This document shows positions 26,976 to 34,185 of a DNA stretch of 34,185 bases, piece after piece; the first letter of the stretch is position 1, and each line of letters opens with the position of its first letter. The stretch is from NCBI GenBank assembly GCA_016215645.1, contig JACRIX010000017.1:1-34185 (forward strand). Direction: 5' to 3'. Source of the DNA: Rhodocyclales bacterium (GTDB lineage Bacteria; Pseudomonadota; Gammaproteobacteria; Burkholderiales; Rhodocyclaceae). Under the pieces are notes generated by a model. It did not search any database and was not told where the DNA came from. It worked only from the letters and a program-made list of their open reading frames with translations. Position numbers and translations under genes: made by a program.

Positions 26976-27733
26976 TCGTATCCCGATGGCGTCGGCGCCG
27001 ATGCCGCGTGCGGCTGGCCCAGCAGACAATGCAGCAGCGCCTGCTCGCCGGCGGCAAGCTCCGCGTCGCCGTCCTGGCCGAGGAAATGGCGCCGGAACGC
27101 CGCGCGCGCCGCCGCGGCCACCGTCGTGTCGTAACCCAGCGCGCGCAACCCCAGGGCAGCATCGAATCCGGCAGGTGCGGCAGCCGGCGGGGTATCGCAC
27201 CACATGCCGAAGCCGGCCTGCGCCAGTCGACGCCAGGGGAAGAAACGGCTCGGATCGACCTTGCGCGTCGGCGCCACGTCGCCGTGGGCCAGCACGTTGG
27301 CGGCAGGTATCCGGTAGCGCTCACGCAGGTCGGCGAGCAGGCTCAGGAGCGCGACGATCTGCGCTTCGGCGAAAGGTTCCTCGCCGGTGTTGTCGAGTTC
27401 GATGCCGATCGACGCCGAGTTGAGGTCGCTCATGCCGCCCCAGCGCGACTCGCCCGCGTGCCAGGCACGCGCCGCTTCGTCGACCAGTTGAATCAGCCCT
27501 CCGTCACGCCCGATCAGGTAGTGGGCGCTTACCTTGCGCTGCGGATCGGTGAGCGTCGCGAGGGCCTTGTCCACCGTGGCGTTGGTGGTCTGGTGCAGGA
27601 TGACGAAATTCGGCCGACGCTGGTCGACGTTGGGCGAGGGGCGCCAGAGCGCATCGCGGCCCTGTCCCGAAGGCAAGGGCGCGCAGGCGGCAAGCAGCAG
27701 CGGCAGGAGAAAGGCCAGCCCGCGCAACGGCAT
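26972..27733 (-). CDS. AmiD/AmpD-like N-acetylmuramoyl-L-alanine amidase lipoprotein
   Basis: This 253-aa protein has a lipoprotein signal ending in 'LLAAC' (C17). The amidase_2 fold follows: zinc ligands H47 ('FVILHQTT'), H150 ('VLAHGDVAPTRK') and D160, with E112 ('IGIELDN') and K158 as catalytic helpers, in spacing very like E. coli AmiD. It would cleave between MurNAc and L-Ala in sacculi or released muropeptides, at the outer membrane. The C-terminal 80 residues resemble the helical peptidoglycan-binding part of AmiD. Coupled to the cupin gene by a 4-nt overlap. Confidence 0.92.
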   Translation of the reverse strand: MPLRGLAFLLPLLLAACAPLPSGQGRDALWRPSPNVDQRRPNFVILHQTTNATVDKALATLTDPQRKVSAHYLIGRDGGLIQLVDEAARAWHAGESRWGGMSDLNSASIGIELDNTGEEPFAEAQIVALLSLLADLRERYRIPAANVLAHGDVAPTRKVDPSRFFPWRRLAQAGFGMWCDTPPAAAPAGFDAALGLRALGYDTTVAAAARAAFRRHFLGQDGDAELAAGEQALLHCLLGQPHAASAPTPSGYE

Positions 27734-27754
27734 CGGGGCGGCGCGCCGCGATCG

Positions 27755-27976
27755 TCAGACGACGATCGGCTTGGACATGCGGGCGCGGCTTTGCGCCTCG
27801 GACTTGTTCATCTCGGAAACCTGGCGGCCATAGGCCTCGCGCGCGGCCTGGCCCTGACGGGTAGCCTCGATGCTGCGGATGCAGCGCCAGCGCTTGCCCG
27901 CCTTGGTTTCGATCTGGCGCATCTCGGTCTTCGGATGATGCTGCCGGCAGTGGTAACAGAATGCGGTTTCAGACAT
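27755..27976 (-). CDS. Small conserved Cys-pair protein, 73 aa
   Basis: The protein opens 'MSETAFCYHCRQHHP' with a CxxC pair (C7, C10) and two His, and has a further Cys at 'RWRC' (C32), suggesting a small zinc-binding knuckle. The rest is charged and helical. The frame continues upstream, but the Met at 27976 gives a compact protein of a type I recall as conserved but unnamed in Betaproteobacteria. It lies 21 nt upstream of the amidase start and may be the first gene of that operon. Function unknown. Confidence 0.7.
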   Translation of the reverse strand: MSETAFCYHCRQHHPKTEMRQIETKAGKRWRCIRSIEATRQGQAAREAYGRQVSEMNKSEAQSRARMSKPIVV

Positions 27977-28011
27977 GCCCGGGCACTCGTGAATGTTCGA
28001 ACCCGCTATTG

Positions 28012-28041
28012 TAGACCGACTCGGGCCTTTCCTCCTATAGA
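28012..28041 (+). promoter_or_regulatory. Candidate promoter of the 3'-5' exonuclease gene
   Basis: TAGACC (28012-28017) and TATAGA (28036-28041) are spaced 18 nt apart and lie about 50 nt before the TTG start of the exonuclease gene. Each matches the sigma-70 consensus only partly. Confidence 0.25.
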
Positions 28042-28092
28042 CTTTGGCCCCGTCCGGCGCCACCCGGAAACGCCACAGCCCCCGGAAACCCC

Positions 28093-28722
28093 TTGAACAC
28101 ACTCCCAGACCCCGTCCCGGCCCCCGTTCCGGCCCCTGAGCTGCCCCTCTACGAAGGCATCGCGCTAGCCCACGTGGTGCTGGTCGAAACGGCCGATGCC
28201 GCCCTCGACGCCTGCCGCCGGATGCAAGCCGAAGCCGTGCTCGGTTTCGACACCGAGGCCAAACCCACCTTCGCCAAAGGCGAAGTCTCGACCGGGCCGC
28301 ACCTGATCCAGCTCGCCACCGAGAGTACGGTCTGGCTGTTCCCCGTACGCCAGTCGCTTGAACATCCCTGCCTGCGCCAGATTCTCGAATCGCCGCAGAT
28401 CCTCAAGGTCGGCTTCGGCCTGGGCAGCGATCTCGCGCAACTGCGCGGCAAGTTCGGCATCGAGCCGCGCGGCATCCTCGACCTTTCACAGGCGCTGCCG
28501 CGCGAAGCACCCCACAAGACACTGGGCGCCAAAACCGCGGTGGCCCGCTACCTCGGCCGCCGCATGCAGAAATCGAAGCACATCACCACCTCGAACTGGG
28601 CCAGCCCGCGCCTCAATGAGCGCCAGATGCTCTACGCCGCCAACGACGCCCATGTCGCCTTGCGCATTTATCGGCTGGCGCAGGCCGCCGGCGACCTGCC
28701 GGCGAGCCAGTCACACCGGTAA
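28093..28722 (+). CDS. DEDDy 3'-5' exonuclease domain protein
   Basis: This 209-aa DnaQ/RNase D-like protein has the four acidic positions of the family: D53 and E55 ('GFDTEAKPTF'), D113 ('KVGFGLGSDL') and Y181 with D185 ('YAANDAHVAL', Exo III motif of the Tyr type). It probably trims RNA or DNA 3' ends. There is no HRDC domain, so it is not full RNase D. The start is a TTG; no ATG occurs before residue 44, and starting there would cut into the domain. The first 15 residues are Pro-rich. It overlaps the convergent epd-like gene by 12 bp. Confidence 0.85.
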   Translation: MNTLPDPVPAPVPAPELPLYEGIALAHVVLVETADAALDACRRMQAEAVLGFDTEAKPTFAKGEVSTGPHLIQLATESTVWLFPVRQSLEHPCLRQILESPQILKVGFGLGSDLAQLRGKFGIEPRGILDLSQALPREAPHKTLGAKTAVARYLGRRMQKSKHITTSNWASPRLNERQMLYAANDAHVALRIYRLAQAAGDLPASQSHR

Positions 28723-29760
28723 GCGACTACCCGGCAAGCCCATGCGGCGCCCCCAGAAGGCGGCCAGCTCAAGCATGCGGTTGGCAAAACCCCATTCGTT
28801 GTCGAACCAGATCAGGACATTGGCAAGCTGCGGCCCGCTCATGTGGGTCTGGCTGGCGTCGATGATCGCCGAGTGCGGGTTGTGGTTGAAGTCGACCGAG
28901 GCGTGCGCCTCTTCGGTGTAGGCAAGCTGGCCGGGAAAACCCTCATCGACGGCCCGGCGCAGCAGCGCGTTGATTGCGGCAACGGTGGTCGGGCGCGCGA
29001 GCGAAACCACCAGGTCGATGGCCGACACATTGGTCACCGGCACGCGTACCGCCTTGGCCTCGACGCGACCGGCAAGCTGCGGCAGCATGCGCGTCACGCC
29101 CTTCGCCAGGCCGGTGGCCACCGGGATGATGGACTGCAATGCCGAACGCGTGCGACGCAGGTCGGTGTGGTGGTACCCGTCGATCGGCGGCTGGTCGTTC
29201 ATCACCGAATGCAGCGTGGTCATCATCGCGTGCTCGATGCCGAAGGCCGCATCGATGATCGCCAGCACCGGGACAATCGCATTGGTGGTGCAGGAGGCGG
29301 CGGAGACGATCCGCTCGCTGCCGGTCAGCGACTCGTGGTTGCTGCCGAAGACGATGGTCCGATCGACGTCCTCGGCGCTGCGTCCCGGCTGCGACAACAG
29401 GATGCGCGGGCTGCCGGCATCGAGAAAGGCATTCAAGGCAGCTCGCGTCGCATACTGCCCGGATGCCTCGATCACCAGGTCGACACCCGGTCCGCGCCAA
29501 TCGACGCCATCCGGCGCGCGGGCATGGGATACCGCAATGGCCCGGCCATCCACCAGGAGGCTCGATCCCTGGACGTCCACCTGGCCGGGAAAGCGCCCAT
29601 GGGTCGAATCGAAGCGCGTCAGGTAGGCCATGCTGTCGATGTCGGCCGGCTCGTTGATGGCCACGATCGACACCTCGTCACGCAGCGGCGATTCCCACAG
29701 GGCGCGCAGGACGCCACGACCAATTCGGCCGTAGCCGTTGATGGCAATACGCAGGGTCAT
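28711..29760 (-). CDS. epd: Erythrose-4-phosphate dehydrogenase-like GAPDH family protein
   Basis: This 349-aa dehydrogenase has the NAD-binding 'INGYGRIGRGVLRAL' (7-21), the catalytic C157 ('SAASCTTNAIVP') and H184 ('TTLHSVMND'). Features closer to E. coli Epd than to glycolytic GAPDH are 'YHHTDLRRTRSALQSIIP', 'HSAIIDASQTHMSG' and the overall pattern of gaps. Epd oxidises erythrose 4-phosphate in pyridoxal phosphate synthesis; a GAPDH role (type 2 Gap) cannot be excluded without phylogeny. The last residues ('GRRMGLPGSRLPV') extend past the family end and overlap the exonuclease gene. Confidence 0.82.
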   Translation of the reverse strand: MTLRIAINGYGRIGRGVLRALWESPLRDEVSIVAINEPADIDSMAYLTRFDSTHGRFPGQVDVQGSSLLVDGRAIAVSHARAPDGVDWRGPGVDLVIEASGQYATRAALNAFLDAGSPRILLSQPGRSAEDVDRTIVFGSNHESLTGSERIVSAASCTTNAIVPVLAIIDAAFGIEHAMMTTLHSVMNDQPPIDGYHHTDLRRTRSALQSIIPVATGLAKGVTRMLPQLAGRVEAKAVRVPVTNVSAIDLVVSLARPTTVAAINALLRRAVDEGFPGQLAYTEEAHASVDFNHNPHSAIIDASQTHMSGPQLANVLIWFDNEWGFANRMLELAAFWGRRMGLPGSRLPV

Positions 29761-29868
29761 GGATCAAGGCAGCCGAATGAGGTGAAGGCGGATTCTAGAC
29801 CGCGCAGGCCAGCAATCAGCGCGCGATCGGTGGGCGGAAAGGCGACGCCGACAGGCAGCAAACGCCAT

Positions 29869-30093
29869 TCAGGCGCCTTCGCGCTCAGCCAATCGGCGCA
29901 GCACCAGCGGGAAGGCCCCCGTCAGGAAGGCCGCCACGGCCGAGACGATCAGCGCCCAGCCGGCCATGTCGTCGCCGAACAGGGGATGCACGCCCTTCAG
30001 CATCCCGGCCAGTGCGGCAACGCCGACCAGCAGCAGGATCACGCCGAGAATGCTGAACGCGATGAAGGTCCAGGGCCAGTGGTGGGGCTTCAC
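29869..30093 (-). CDS. Small two-helix membrane protein, GTG start
   Basis: This 74-aa protein starts with GTG at 30093, which overlaps the xerC stop by 4 nt (GTGA). That overlap and the hydropathy pattern decide the start. Two membrane segments are evident ('FIAFSILGVILLLVGVAALA' and 'ALIVSAVAAFLTGAFPLVL'), joined by 'KGVHPLFGDDMAG'. The tail is charged ('RRLAEREGA'). No family is recognised. A gap of about 108 bp without features follows before the epd-like gene. Confidence 0.65.
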   Translation of the reverse strand: MKPHHWPWTFIAFSILGVILLLVGVAALAGMLKGVHPLFGDDMAGWALIVSAVAAFLTGAFPLVLRRLAEREGA

Positions 30094-30995
30094 TTGCTCT
30101 TCGCCCGCGGGTGGGCGCTGTCGTAAATCTTCGCCAGATGTTGGAAGTCCAGATGCGTATAGATCTGCGTCGCCGCAATGCTGGCGTGGCCGAGCATTTC
30201 CTGCACGGCACGCAGGTCGCCGGAGGATTGCAGCACATGGCTGGCGAAGGAATGGCGCAGCATGTGCGGATGAACATGCACGCCGACGCCCTGGCGCTGC
30301 GCCCATTGCGCCAGGCGATTGGCCACCTGGCGCGGCGTCAGGCGCGTGCCGTTGCGGCCGAGGAAAAGCGCCGGCTGGCCTTCGCGGACAAAGGCGGGGC
30401 GCTCGGCCAGCCAGGCCTGCAACGCCGCCAGCGCCTTGTCGCCGACCGGCACGGTGCGCGTCTTCTGCCGCTTGCCGGTGATGGTGACTTCGCCCGTGGC
30501 CGGGTCGAGGCCGCCCGGCCAGTCGAGGCTGACCAGCTCGGAAAGACGCAGGCCCGAGGAATAGAACAGCTCGAACATCGCCGCGTCGCGCACCAGCAGC
30601 GGGCCGGCCGCAGCGCTGGCGTCGGCGGTAGCCCCGGTACCATCGAGCAGGGCCGCCGCCTGGTCGATGCCCAGCGCCTTGGGCAGCGTGCGCGGGCGCT
30701 TAGGCGCGCGCAGGCCGTCGGCGGGATTCAGCGCAATCGTGCCGCGCCGCGCCAGCCAGGCGTAATAGCTGCGCCAGGCCGAGAGCGTGCGGGCGATGGA
30801 GCGTGGCGCCAGTTCCTGGGCGTGCAGCTGCATCAGGCCGCGCCGCAGTTGCGGCGTCTTCAGCTGCGCAGTGTCAGCACCTGCGGCAAGCGTGGTCAGG
30901 CGTTCGAGGTCGCTGCGATAGGCGCGCAGGGTATGCGCGCTGGCGCGGCGCTGCACCGCCAACTCGGTCAGGAACTGCTCGACCGAGGCGTCCAT
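30090..30995 (-). CDS. xerC: Site-specific tyrosine recombinase XerC
   Basis: This 301-aa recombinase resolves chromosome dimers at dif with XerD. The N-terminal core-binding domain (about 1-90) is followed by the catalytic domain with R150 ('SSGLRLSEL'), K175, H244-x-x-R247 ('HPHMLRHSFASH'), H270 ('LGHASIAATQIY') and nucleophile Y279. It is taken as XerC rather than an integrase because of its length and the neighbours DUF484 and dapF, which accompany xerC in many Proteobacteria (dapF-yigA-xerC in E. coli). It sits 17 nt after the DUF484 gene. Confidence 0.95.
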   Translation of the reverse strand: MDASVEQFLTELAVQRRASAHTLRAYRSDLERLTTLAAGADTAQLKTPQLRRGLMQLHAQELAPRSIARTLSAWRSYYAWLARRGTIALNPADGLRAPKRPRTLPKALGIDQAAALLDGTGATADASAAAGPLLVRDAAMFELFYSSGLRLSELVSLDWPGGLDPATGEVTITGKRQKTRTVPVGDKALAALQAWLAERPAFVREGQPALFLGRNGTRLTPRQVANRLAQWAQRQGVGVHVHPHMLRHSFASHVLQSSGDLRAVQEMLGHASIAATQIYTHLDFQHLAKIYDSAHPRAKSK

Positions 30996-31012
30996 GGTCG
31001 TTCCGGCGCGCG

Positions 31013-31663
31013 TCAGCCGGCGACGCGCAGCAGGGCTGCGGCCGCCATCTCGCCGATGCGTTCGAGGTAGAGCGTGCCGAGCTCGGGGTAGAAGCGGGTC
31101 GGCTCCTCGCTGGCCATCACCAGCAGGCCGAAGCTGAGGCCGCCGGCTTCGCGCAGCGGCACCTGCGCCATCGAACGCAGCTGGCTGCCGGCTTCACCGA
31201 ACCAGGCCAGCGCTTCCTGGCCGGTTACCGTGCCGCAATAGGGCTTGGTCAGGCCGGCGGCGAAGGCCATCAGCGCGCCGCTCACCGGGTCGCATTCCGC
31301 ACCGCCGCCTTCGCCCAGGCCCCACAGGCGCAGGCCCACATGCGGCACGGCGAAGGCACCACCGAGGTGCGAATACAGCGCGCGCACCACGCCGGCGCGA
31401 TCGGTGGCCGCGATCAGCGCCACGGCCAGGCCATGCACCTTGTCGGAAATCGAATCGTTCTCCTCGCCGAAGCCGATCAGCTCGACCAGCTTGGCTTCCA
31501 GCGTGCGCACCTTGTCGCGCAGGTTGAACAGCTGCTTTTCGGTGATCGAGATGGCGCGGCCGCTGTGCGGATCGGGCAGCGTGACCAGGGTCAGCATCTC
31601 GGCATACTGGTCGAAGAATTCGGGATGGTCGTGGAGGTAGCGGGCGACGTCTTCGGATTTCAT
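31013..31663 (-). CDS. DUF484 family protein (YigA-like)
   Basis: This 216-aa protein begins 'VARYLHDHPEFFDQYAEML', the DUF484 opening, then a short coiled coil ('LFNLRDKVRTLEAKLVELI') and a GAF-like domain ending 'FYPELGTLYLERIGEMAAAAL'. The family lies between dapF and xerC in many Proteobacteria. Its ligand and role are unknown. The gene follows dapF by 10 nt. Confidence 0.93.
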   Translation of the reverse strand: MKSEDVARYLHDHPEFFDQYAEMLTLVTLPDPHSGRAISITEKQLFNLRDKVRTLEAKLVELIGFGEENDSISDKVHGLAVALIAATDRAGVVRALYSHLGGAFAVPHVGLRLWGLGEGGGAECDPVSGALMAFAAGLTKPYCGTVTGQEALAWFGEAGSQLRSMAQVPLREAGGLSFGLLVMASEEPTRFYPELGTLYLERIGEMAAAALLRVAG

Positions 31664-31673
31664 GGCGGGGCTT

Positions 31674-32528
31674 TCAGAGGTTGTTCGGCAGTTCGATTTC
31701 GGCGCTGAATACAGTGGTGGCGGGGCCGGTCATCAGCACCGGCGCGCCGGTGCCGGCCCAGGCGATGGACAGATCGCCGCCGCGCGTGGTCACGCGCACC
31801 GGCGAATCGAGCAGGCCGCGGCGGATGCCGGCGACCACGGCGGCGCAGGCGCCGGTGCCGCAGGCCAGGGTCTCGCCGGCGCCGCGCTCATACACGCGCA
31901 GGCGGATGGCGTGGCGGTCGAGCACCTGCATGAAGCCGGCATTGACCCGACGCGGAAAGCTCGGGTGGGCTTCGATGCGTGGCCCCTGCGCGGCCACCGG
32001 CGCGGTGTCGACATCGGCCACCACCTGCACCGCGTGCGGGTTGCCCATGGAGACGGCGCTGATCTCGACAATCTGGCCATCGACATCGAGCGGCTGCACG
32101 GCGGCGTCGCTCAGTTCTGTCAATGGACTGGTGAAGGGGATCTCGGCCGGCGCGAAAATCGGCGCACCCATGTCCACCGTCACCTGGCCATCGGCTTCGA
32201 GGCGCGGCGCGATGATGCCGCCTTTGGTTTCGACGCGGATCTCGCGCGCCTGGGTGAGGCCCTGCTCATGGACGAAGCGCACGAAGCAGCGCGCGCCGTT
32301 GCCGCACTGCTCGACCTCGCCGCCGTCGGCATTGAAGATGCGGTAGCGGAAATCGACGCCCGGCCTGCCCGGCTTCTCGACCACCAGGATCTGGTCGCAG
32401 CCGACGCCGAAATGGCGGTCGGCCAGCCAGCGCGCCTGGGCCGGCGTCGGCACGAAAGCCTGGTTGATGGCGTCGAGCACGACGAAATCGTTGCCCAGGC
32501 CATGCATTTTGCTGAAGCGGATGCGCAT
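31674..32528 (-). CDS. dapF: Diaminopimelate epimerase
   Basis: This 284-aa enzyme converts LL- to meso-diaminopimelate for lysine and peptidoglycan. The two catalytic thiols are C75 ('EQCGNGARC') and C223 ('[10 protein letters not shown]'). The start at 32528 gives the standard '[19 protein letters not shown]' opening; the longer open frame upstream is noise. Length is normal. It is the first gene of the dapF-DUF484-xerC-small-membrane-protein set, with a 124-bp region shared with divergent xsc. Confidence 0.97.
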   Translation of the reverse strand: MRIRFSKMHGLGNDFVVLDAINQAFVPTPAQARWLADRHFGVGCDQILVVEKPGRPGVDFRYRIFNADGGEVEQCGNGARCFVRFVHEQGLTQAREIRVETKGGIIAPRLEADGQVTVDMGAPIFAPAEIPFTSPLTELSDAAVQPLDVDGQIVEISAVSMGNPHAVQVVADVDTAPVAAQGPRIEAHPSFPRRVNAGFMQVLDRHAIRLRVYERGAGETLACGTGACAAVVAGIRRGLLDSPVRVTTRGGDLSIAWAGTGAPVLMTGPATTVFSAEIELPNNL

Positions 32529-32540
32529 CGGCGCAGGATA

Positions 32541-32566
32541 CGCCGTACCGCCAGCGCCGACTTTCG
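32541..32566 (+). repeat. Dispersed 26-bp element, copy E
   Basis: Its first 22 bases are identical to copy A at 2438. It lies only 13 bp before the dapF start, in the region shared with divergent xsc, where it could affect the leader of dapF. Confidence 0.65.
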
Positions 32567-32652
32567 GCAATTGAGGGGTCAATGCCGGCTTTTTCGCGCG
32601 CCGCCTTGGTGGCAAGATACGGCGCCATACCATCCCGACGCAGGCCAACCCC

Positions 32653-34185
32653 ATGAACGACACCCGCAGCGTGCCCACGGGCCCGACCCGCATGACCCCT
32701 TCCGAAGCCTTCGTCGAGACCATGGTCGCCAACGGCGTGACCGACATGTTCGGCATCATGGGCTCGGCCTTCATGGACGCCATGGACATCTTTGCCCCGG
32801 CCGGCATCCGCCTGATCCCGGTGGTGCATGAGCAGGGCGCCGGCCACATGGCCGACGGCTATGCCCGCGTCTCGGGCCGCCACGGCGTGGTGATCGGCCA
32901 GAACGGCCCCGGCATCAGCAACTGCGTCACCGCCATCGCCGCCGCCTACTGGGCGCACAGCCCGGTGGTGATCGTCACCCCCGAGACCGGCACCATGGGC
33001 ATGGGCCTCGGCGGCTTCCAGGAAGCCAACCAGCTGCCGATGTTCCAGGAATTCACCAAGTACCAGGGCCATGTGAACAATCCCAAGCGCATGGCCGAAT
33101 TCACCGGCCGCTGCTTCGACCGCGCCATGAGCGAAATGGGCCCGGCCCAACTCAACATCCCGCGCGACTATTTCTACGGCGACATCACCTGCGAGATCCC
33201 CAAGCCCTTCCGCCTCGATCGCGGCCCCGGCGGCGAGCAGACGCTGAGCGAAGCCGCCGAGCTGCTGGCCAAGGCGAAGTTCCCCGTCATCATCTCCGGC
33301 GGCGGCGTGGTCATGGCCGACGGCGTCGATGAATGCAAGGCGCTGGCCGAGCGCCTGGGCGCGCCGGTGGTGAACAGCTACCTGCACAACGATTCCTTCC
33401 CCGCCAGCCACCCGCTGTGGTGCGGCCCGCTGGGTTATCAGGGCTCGAAGGCGGCGATGAAGCTGATGGCGCAGGCCGACGTGGTGGTGGCGCTGGGCAG
33501 CCGCCTCGGCCCCTTCGGCACCCTGCCGCAGCACGGCATGGACTACTGGCCAAAGGATGCCAATATCATCCAGATCGACGTCGACCACACCATGCTGGGC
33601 CTGGTCAAGAAGATTTCCGTCGGTATCTGCGGCGACGCCAAGGCCGCCGCCGTGGCACTCACCCAGCGCCTGGCCGGCCGCACCCTGGCCTGCGACGCGA
33701 CCAAGGCAGAGCGCGCGGCGAAGATCAAGGACGAAAAGGCCGCCTGGGAAAAGGAACTCGACGACTGGACCCACGAGCGCGACCAGTTCAGCCTTGACAT
33801 GATCGACGAGAACGGCAAGGAAAAACCATTCAGCGGCGGCAGCTACCTGCACCCGCGCCAGGTACTGCGCGAGCTGGAAAAGGCCATGCCGCCCGACGTG
33901 ATGGTGTCCACCGACATCGGCAACATCAACTCGGTGGCCAACAGCTACCTGCGCTTCGAGAAACCGCGCAGCATGTTCGCCGCGATGAGCTTCGGCAACT
34001 GCGGCTACGCCTTCCCCACCATGATCGGCGCCAAGGTGGCCGCCCCGCACCGGCCGGCGATCTCGTATGCCGGCGACGGCGCCTGGGGCATGAGCCTGAT
34101 GGAAACCATGACCTGCGTGCGCCACGACATCCCGGTCACCGCCGTCGTCTTCCACAACCGCCAGTGGGGCGCGGAGAAGAAGAAC
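32653..34185 (+). CDS. xsc: Sulfoacetaldehyde acetyltransferase (3' partial)
   Basis: The frame is open for 511 codons to the window edge; the family is about 600 aa. Xsc is a thiamine-diphosphate enzyme that splits sulfoacetaldehyde with phosphate into acetyl phosphate and sulfite, in taurine and related sulfonate breakdown. E60 ('[16 protein letters not shown]') is the ThDP-activating Glu; the metal/ThDP motif starts at G474-D-G476 ('GDGAWGMS') and reaches '[12 protein letters not shown]'. '[19 protein letters not shown]' and '[12 protein letters not shown]' match the marine alphaproteobacterial-type Xsc as I remember it. A second Met at residue 14 ('MTPSEAF') could be the real start. Other ThDP enzymes such as acetolactate synthase are less likely. 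Confidence 0.88.
   Translation, partial: MNDTRSVPTGPTRMTPSEAFVETMVANGVTDMFGIMGSAFMDAMDIFAPAGIRLIPVVHEQGAGHMADGYARVSGRHGVVIGQNGPGISNCVTAIAAAYWAHSPVVIVTPETGTMGMGLGGFQEANQLPMFQEFTKYQGHVNNPKRMAEFTGRCFDRAMSEMGPAQLNIPRDYFYGDITCEIPKPFRLDRGPGGEQTLSEAAELLAKAKFPVIISGGGVVMADGVDECKALAERLGAPVVNSYLHNDSFPASHPLWCGPLGYQGSKAAMKLMAQADVVVALGSRLGPFGTLPQHGMDYWPKDANIIQIDVDHTMLGLVKKISVGICGDAKAAAVALTQRLAGRTLACDATKAERAAKIKDEKAAWEKELDDWTHERDQFSLDMIDENGKEKPFSGGSYLHPRQVLRELEKAMPPDVMVSTDIGNINSVANSYLRFEKPRSMFAAMSFGNCGYAFPTMIGAKVAAPHRPAISYAGDGAWGMSLMETMTCVRHDIPVTAVVFHNRQWGAEKKN

Noticed and set aside
32266..34155. A 629-aa minus-strand frame opposite xsc
   Set aside because: His/Ala/Gly-rich antisense shadow; the plus strand encodes clear Xsc motifs.

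Overview
The window is a GC-rich bacterial chromosome segment. Gene content and order (lipA-lipB-ybeD-like, a D-amino acid aminotransferase, dacA, rlpA, rodA, mrdA, mreD, mreC, mreB, then divergent gatCAB) are those of Betaproteobacteria, and the style fits the Rhodocyclales or a near relative. This placement rests on remembered synteny and protein similarity, not on a search. No rRNA, tRNA, CRISPR array, transposase or phage structural gene was seen.

Layout. 2-1789 (+): a 5'-cut YiaA/B-type membrane protein, a small exported protein and a DUF2145 protein. 1848-3725 (+): an LplT-like transporter fused to a PlsC acyltransferase. 3726-5790: an AT-richer accessory islet with a 210-bp leader, a 524-aa anti-phage dCTP deaminase (AvcD/DcdV type), a 62-aa ORF 11 nt downstream, and a UNCG-loop terminator hairpin. 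5810-16588 (-): a nearly gapless run for lipoate synthesis and transfer (lipA, lipB), a YbeD-like protein, a D-amino acid aminotransferase, and the cell-elongation machinery (dacA, rlpA, rodA, mrdA, mreDCB). 16718-19916 (+): gatC, gatA, gatB, the Glu/Asp-tRNA amidotransferase. 19917-21359 (-): a coiled-coil secreted protein and pyrE. 21386-26527 (+): exonuclease III, a YqjD/YqjE/YqjK-like trio and a 1071-aa DUF748 protein. 26592-27976 (-): a cupin, an AmiD-like lipoprotein amidase and a 73-aa Cys-pair protein. 28093-28722 (+): a DEDDy 3'-5' exonuclease domain protein. 28711-32528 (-): an Epd-like dehydrogenase, a small membrane protein, xerC, a DUF484 protein and dapF. 32653-34185 (+): xsc (sulfoacetaldehyde acetyltransferase), cut by the window end.

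Most of the window is core housekeeping with 1- or 4-nt start/stop overlaps, so translational coupling is the rule. The elongasome run joins shape (MreBCD), septum-independent peptidoglycan synthesis (RodA, PBP2), trimming (DacA, RlpA) and possibly D-amino acid metabolism. xerC-DUF484-dapF is a familiar cluster.

The main accessory feature is the deaminase islet. Its domain layout matches known nucleotide-depleting defence enzymes whose activity is held off by a small RNA encoded just upstream; here the upstream leader is a candidate for such an RNA. The downstream 62-aa ORF carries an exact 16-bp tandem duplication that shifts its frame and cuts its end. Two repeat families were also found: a 22-26-bp element at four dispersed sites, three of them inside protein linkers or loops, and a 41-bp palindrome-bearing unit repeated in tandem between rlpA and dacA.
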